Assembly (NCBI RefSeq): GCF_019320115.1
Contig: NC_089598.1
Location: 26,517,491 to 26,581,490, forward strand
Length of the DNA: 64,000 nt
Direction of reading: 5' to 3'
From: Miscanthus floridulus
Lineage: Eukaryota; Streptophyta; Magnoliopsida; Poales; Poaceae
Positions 59,684 through 64,000 of this stretch are shown piece by piece. The notes under the pieces are model-generated. The model searched no databases. It had not been told where the DNA came from and saw only the letters and a program-made list of their open reading frames with translations. Made by a program: the position numbers and the translations under genes. Each line of letters starts with the position of its first letter. Positions within the stretch are counted from its first letter, which is position 1.

Positions 59684-61010
59684 ATGAATCCCTGTATTTA
59701 TGTTACGATACATCCACTTGGTGGGTTGAATTCAGGTGCAACTACTCATGTTGCAAATTCCTTACAGGGGTTAAGTGGGACGAGAACCTTACAAAGAGGA
59801 GAAAGAACGATTAAAGTTGCAAATGGAGTGCAAGCCAATGTTGAAGCCATTGGAGTTTTTTCTTTAGAATTGAATAATTGATTTTGTACTTAGACTTAAA
59901 GAAGTACTTTATGTTCCCTCTTTGCGTAGAAATTTGATAAGTGTTTCGAAACTTGATGATGATGAAATTGATTGCCATTTTAGTGATGGTAAGTGTAAGA
60001 TACTGGTTAATAATAAATGTGTTGGTCTTACCTTCCGACAAGACAAGCTTTATTTATTATCTCTTGCTGAGAATGCGAACAATGTATGCGATGAGAATGT
60101 GAATGATTCCTCATCTGCGGATGTAACTAAGAAGCGGAAGAGAATTGGTACTGTCTCTTCGAAATTATGGCATTGTCGCTTAGGGCCATATTTCGAGGGG
60201 GAGAATGGAACGATTGGTTAAGGAATCAATTCTCTCGCACTTAGAATTTTTAGATTTAGAACAATGTATTGATTGCATCAAAGGAAAGTATGTCAAGAAA
60301 ATTAAGAAAGATGCCAAACGAAGCACAGGAATTTTATAAATAATCCACACAGACATATATGGTCCTTTTCCTGTGAAAAGTGTGGATGGTTATGACTCAT
60401 TTATAACATTCACAGACGACTACTCTTGTTATGACAATATTTATCCAATTAAAGAAAGATCGGAAGCATTGGATAAATTCAAAATATTTAAAGCTGAAGT
60501 TGAAAATCAGCACAATAAGAAAATCAAGATAGTACGATCAGATCGAGGTGAAGAGTACTATGGGCGACATACCCCATATGGCCAAATTCCTGGACCATTT
60601 GCAAGGTTCCTACAGGAAAATGGCATAGTTGATCAGTACTCTACACCGGGGGAGCCTCAGCAGAATGGAGTGGCTGAAAAATATAACTATACCTTAATGG
60701 ATATGGTAAGAAGCATGATGAGTTGCTCCACATTACCGATTGGTTTATGGATGGATGCACTGAAAACCGCCATTCACATACTTAATCGAGTACCAAGTAA
60801 ATCGGTGCCTAAAACACCGTATAAATTATGGACAGGAAGGGAACCCTCACTTAACCATTTGCGTGTGTGGGGCTGTCCAGCTGAGGCAAAAGTGTTTAAC
60901 CCAAACATAGGAAAGTTAGACTCCAAGACAGTCAGCTGCCATTTTATTGGCTATCCAGAAAGATCGAAAGGATATCAGCTTCTATTGTCCTGACAGACAT
61001 ACGAAGATTG
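59684..61010 (+). pseudogene. Copia protease and integrase
   Basis: The protease motif reads LNSGATTHV: the catalytic Asp is Asn (codon 59729-59731). RNLISVSKLDDD and WHCRLG belong to the pre-integrase zinc part (59922-60221). The integrase core at 60373-60993 has [32 protein letters not shown] and [13 protein letters not shown], so its three acidic catalytic positions remain. It ends in a frame change at about 60985. Confidence 0.87.
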
Positions 61011-61379
61011 TAGAAACAAGACACGCTGTGTTCTTGGAGGATAACATGATCAGGGGGAGCATGGTAGCACGAGAAAATCAGCCTACAGGAGAAGCGGGTA
61101 CATGTACCCACTCCGATGGTTGACGAACCATTCTTCACTGCTACCTACTGCTGTTGCACCGACAGTGCAGGACACTGTAGTGCCAACACCTGTTGCAAGT
61201 TCTCCCTGTGATGACAATGAATGAACATGAGGAACCTGTCCTTGAGGAACCTATCCTTGAGGAACCTATAGAACCAAATGTTGCACATGAGGAAGAACAA
61301 CAACAGCCCAATGTGGAACAAGTGCCGGAGGCACCTAGAAGGTCTCAAAGAATAAGAAGATCAGCTTATTACTGATGAC

Positions 61380-62987
61380 TATGAAGTTTATGAAACAGAA
61401 GAATGTCAGATGGGGGATGATCCCACCTCATTTGAAGAAGCCATGAGAAGTGACCACTCATCAAAGTGGCTTAAGGCCATGGAAGATGAATTGAAATCAA
61501 TGAGTACCAATAAAGTTTGGGACTTAGAAAATATTCCTAAAGAAGCCAAAACAGTAGGCTGTAAATGGGTCTACAAAACGAAATATTGACTCCCAAGGAA
61601 ATATAGAAAGATTTAAAGCGCGACTTGTGGCGAAAGGCTTCACGCAAAGAGAAGAGATTGATTACAATGAGACGTTTTCTCCAGTCTCATGTAAAGATTC
61701 CTTCAGAATTATAATGGCACTTGTAGCCCACTATGATTTGGAGTTACATCAAATGAATGTAAAGACGGCTTTCCTAAACGGGGATTTAGAAGAAAATGTC
61801 TATATGGCACAACCGAAAGGTTTTGTCATAAAAGGAAAGGAAAATATGGGATGTCGTCCTGAAGAAATCAATCTACGGATTGAAGCAAGCTTCAAGATAG
61901 TGGTATTTGAAGTTTGATAGAACGATAAAAGGTTTTGGGTTTGAAGAAAATGTTGAGGACAATTGCGTTTATGCAAAGTTCAAGAATGGAAAAGTACATA
62001 TTCCTAATTTTGTATGTGGATGATATCTTGCTTGCTAGTAGTGATATCAATCTACTAATGGAAACGAAGAAATTCTTGTCCTCAAACTTTGATATGAAAG
62101 ATCTCGGTGAGGCCTCGTTCGTTTTGGGAATAGAGATTCACCGAGACAGGAGAAAAGGGTTTCTAGGATTATCGCAAAAGGCATACATAGAAAAGGTCCT
62201 GAAGAAATTTAGTATGCATGCGTGCAGTCCTTCACCTGCTCCTATAGTCAAGGGCGATAGATTTAGGGAACATCAGTGTCCCAAGAACCAATATGAAATT
62301 GACCGAATGAAAGCGGTACCGTATGCTTCAGCTGTTGGAAGTTTACAATATGCTCAAGTGTGTACACGCCCTGACTTAGCTTTTGTTACCGAGTTACTTG
62401 GCAGATATCAAAAGAATCTAGGAATTGAACATTGAAAATTAGTGAAGAAAGTCCTGCGTTATTTGTAGGGTACGAAAGGCCTCATGCTTACGTATAGAAG
62501 ATCTGATACCCTGCAGATAGAGGGGTATTTAGATTCTGATTATGCGGGAGATGAAAAAAAATCCACGTCAGGATATGTATTTACTCTCGCAGGAGGGACT
62601 ATATCGTGGAAAAGCTCTAAACAAACCGTAACTACATCCTCGACAATGTATGCCGAGTTTGTAGCATACTATGAGGCAACGGGGCAGGTGAATTGGCTGA
62701 AAAAATTCATACCCGGATTAAAAGTGATTGATAATGTAAATGAACTACTGAGATTGTATTGTGATAACAATCTAGCGGTACAGTATGCTCACAACAATAG
62801 GTCAAGTGGTGCTGCCAAACACATTGACATAAAGTACTATATTGTGAAAGATAAAGTTTGGGATCATATAATAAATCTTGATCATATAAGTACAAAGAAA
62901 ATGCTCGCGGATCCGCTCACAAAAGGCTTACCACCCAACGTGTTTAGAGAACACGTAGCCGGCATGGGTTTAAGGGAAAGCCTATGA
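61380..62987 (+). pseudogene. Copia reverse transcriptase and RNase H
   Basis: Reverse transcriptase begins near 61440 (SKWLKAMEDELKSM), shifts near 61590 and continues at 61627-61917, where the first catalytic Asp is Asn (QMNVKTAFLNG, codon 61756-61758). The next frame, 61935-62435, keeps LILYVDDILLASS. RNase H occupies 62484-62987 ([41 protein letters not shown]) and ends before the polypurine tract. The loss of one catalytic Asp and several frame changes disable it. Confidence 0.9.
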
Positions 62988-63201
62988 TTCCTGAACATAC
63001 GAAGGGCCCAAAGAAAGTTTACATTTCAAAACGGAGAAGTGTATTGTGCCTGTTAGTCTAACGGCACTAATTGCTGTGACAATGAGACAGTTCTATGCAC
63101 TAATCTGTGATGAAATAGGATGGAAGTAAGAAAAATATGAATTGAAAGTTTTGAGTATGAAATTAAAGAACGAAGAATAGATGAGAGATCAAGGGGGAGA
63201 A

Positions 63202-63690
63202 TGTTAGGTTTTATCTCCCACCAGTTAGGCCCAACGGCCTCGTGCCCTAATCGGGGGCGCCCAACCCTACATGGTTGGTGGGCCCCCGTCGCACAGCGCT
63301 ATAAAGGAAAGGTGGGGACCGGGGCTCGCAGTACGAGGTTCACCGCGCCGCCAGTCACCCCACCGACATCCTAACCCTAACCCGATCTTGAGAAGGGGCG
63401 CTGCCAGCGACGGGAAGCACCACTGACGCCGACAACGCCACCCTCGACGCACACGCCGCCGCCAAGGACGCCACAGCGCCGACTCCTCCCTCTCCACCGA
63501 ACATCGCTGCCGGCGCGCAGATGGCGTCCGCCAACGAGATCCCGGCCGGTGCTTCAACCACTACGGCCTTCGATGGTCTGCTACCTCTCACTCCCCTTCT
63601 CTCTGCCTCTCATGTAAATCTTGAACATGTATTCTATTCCTATGCAAAATATCCCTGATCATGATGAATATAACTCAGAGAAAACCAACA
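63202..63690 (+). repeat. Copia 3' LTR, 489 bp
   Basis: TGTTAGGTTTTATC to AAACCAACA, preceded by a polypurine tract and followed by the duplication GGCGA. Confidence 0.92.
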
Positions 63691-63695
63691 GGCGA

Positions 63696-63922
63696 GACCA
63701 CGGCGTGGAGTGTGAGTGGGGTGGGGCGCTTTGGCCTTTGTTTGGGAGTTTGGGACCTGGGAGAGGGTTGGTGACGGACACCGTCACACTGACACCGACG
63801 GCGATGCAACAGAGTGGCGGAGCGGCGATGGTCAAAGGGTTCGTTTGGGTGGGGGATCCAAGGCTGAGGAGGCCAGTGGAGTTGAAGTCTGCATCTCTGC
63901 AACCAGATACTATACTACTCCT
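63696..63922 (-). promoter_or_regulatory. Displaced upstream region of the RING-H2 gene
   Basis: Unique sequence that continues from the leader at 56823-56935 once the copia and its duplication are removed. GC-rich, no confident TATA box. Frames at 63621-63935 are not genes. Confidence 0.4.
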
Positions 63923-64000
63923 AGGTCCAGTTTAGTTTGCAAAAGATTTTGCAAAATTTTTCACATTCCCCATCACATCGAATCTTTGGACGCATGCATG
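63923..64000. mobile_element. Tourist-like MITE, cut by window end
   Basis: AGGTCCAGTTTAGTTTGCAA followed by CACATCGAATCTTTGGACGC is the same terminus type as the MITE at 29727. The rest lies outside the window. Confidence 0.7.

Larger units (their letters stand above)
56936..63690 (+). mobile_element. Ty1/copia element, 6755 bp, upstream of the RING-H2 gene
   Basis: LTRs of 504 bp (56936-57439) and 489 bp (63202-63690), TGTTAGG to CYAACA, with a perfect 5-bp duplication GGCGA (56931-56935 and 63691-63695). A primer-binding site TGGTACCGGAGCC follows the 5' LTR and a polypurine tract AAGGGGGAGAA (63191-63201) precedes the 3' LTR. A non-coding leader of 1.3 kb precedes gag. Plus-strand pol is broken by stops and changed catalytic residues. 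Confidence 0.94.

Overview
The window reads as nuclear DNA of a grass, most likely a panicoid of the sorghum, sugarcane or Miscanthus type. The reasons are intron-containing plant genes with GC-rich exons, Athila-type Ty3/gypsy and several Ty1/copia retrotransposons, hAT elements, and short MITEs whose termini are common in grass genomes. The species assignment is inference. About three quarters of the 64 kb is transposable element. The few host genes I can recognise all carry disabling lesions. I see no tRNA, rRNA, CRISPR array or bacterial-type operon.

Left part (1-20035): a nest of retrotransposons. A 99-bp tandem array and the 3' internal end of an old gypsy element (1-2641) lead into its LTR. 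That LTR is interrupted by an Athila-type element on the minus strand (2676-15313). The Athila 3' LTR is itself interrupted by a 3.5-kb solo LTR (3598-7071, duplication GGGGC). The Athila 5' LTR stops at about 15313 at a microhomology junction into a second copy of the 99-bp array and gypsy 3' end (15311-17587). In that second copy an Athila solo LTR (17622-18854) sits at the identical position. The second array also carries a 581-bp hAT element (8-bp duplication GTCCAAGA).

Middle (20036-44011): a purple acid phosphatase pseudogene (21120-22888, minus); another solo LTR of the 3.5-kb family (24611-28118, duplication CACGC); Tourist-like MITEs; a UDP-glycosyltransferase pseudogene (30601-37196, plus) split by a 5.0-kb copia element (31530-36565, duplication GCCTC); a Stowaway-like MITE split by a 1.3-kb element with a 9-bp duplication (39241-40552); and a four-exon 2-oxoglutarate/Fe(II) dioxygenase with a C-terminal frameshift (42425-44011).

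Right part (44012-64000): a 5'-truncated LINE (45551-46849); a 1383-bp hAT element (47195-48577, duplication CTCTGCTC); a copia element whose 5' end carries an inverted 279-bp copy of its own 3' end (48866-54423, duplication GTTTC); an ATL-type RING-H2 gene with two frameshifts (55579-56822, minus); a 6.8-kb copia element in the upstream region of that gene (56936-63690, duplication GGCGA); and a MITE cut by the window end.

The genes do not form a pathway. The common thread is repeated nesting and decay. The most unusual structures are the inverted self-duplication in the 48.9-54.4 kb copia element, the duplicated gypsy/Athila junction, and the 1.3-kb element with a 9-bp duplication but no clear terminal inverted repeats.
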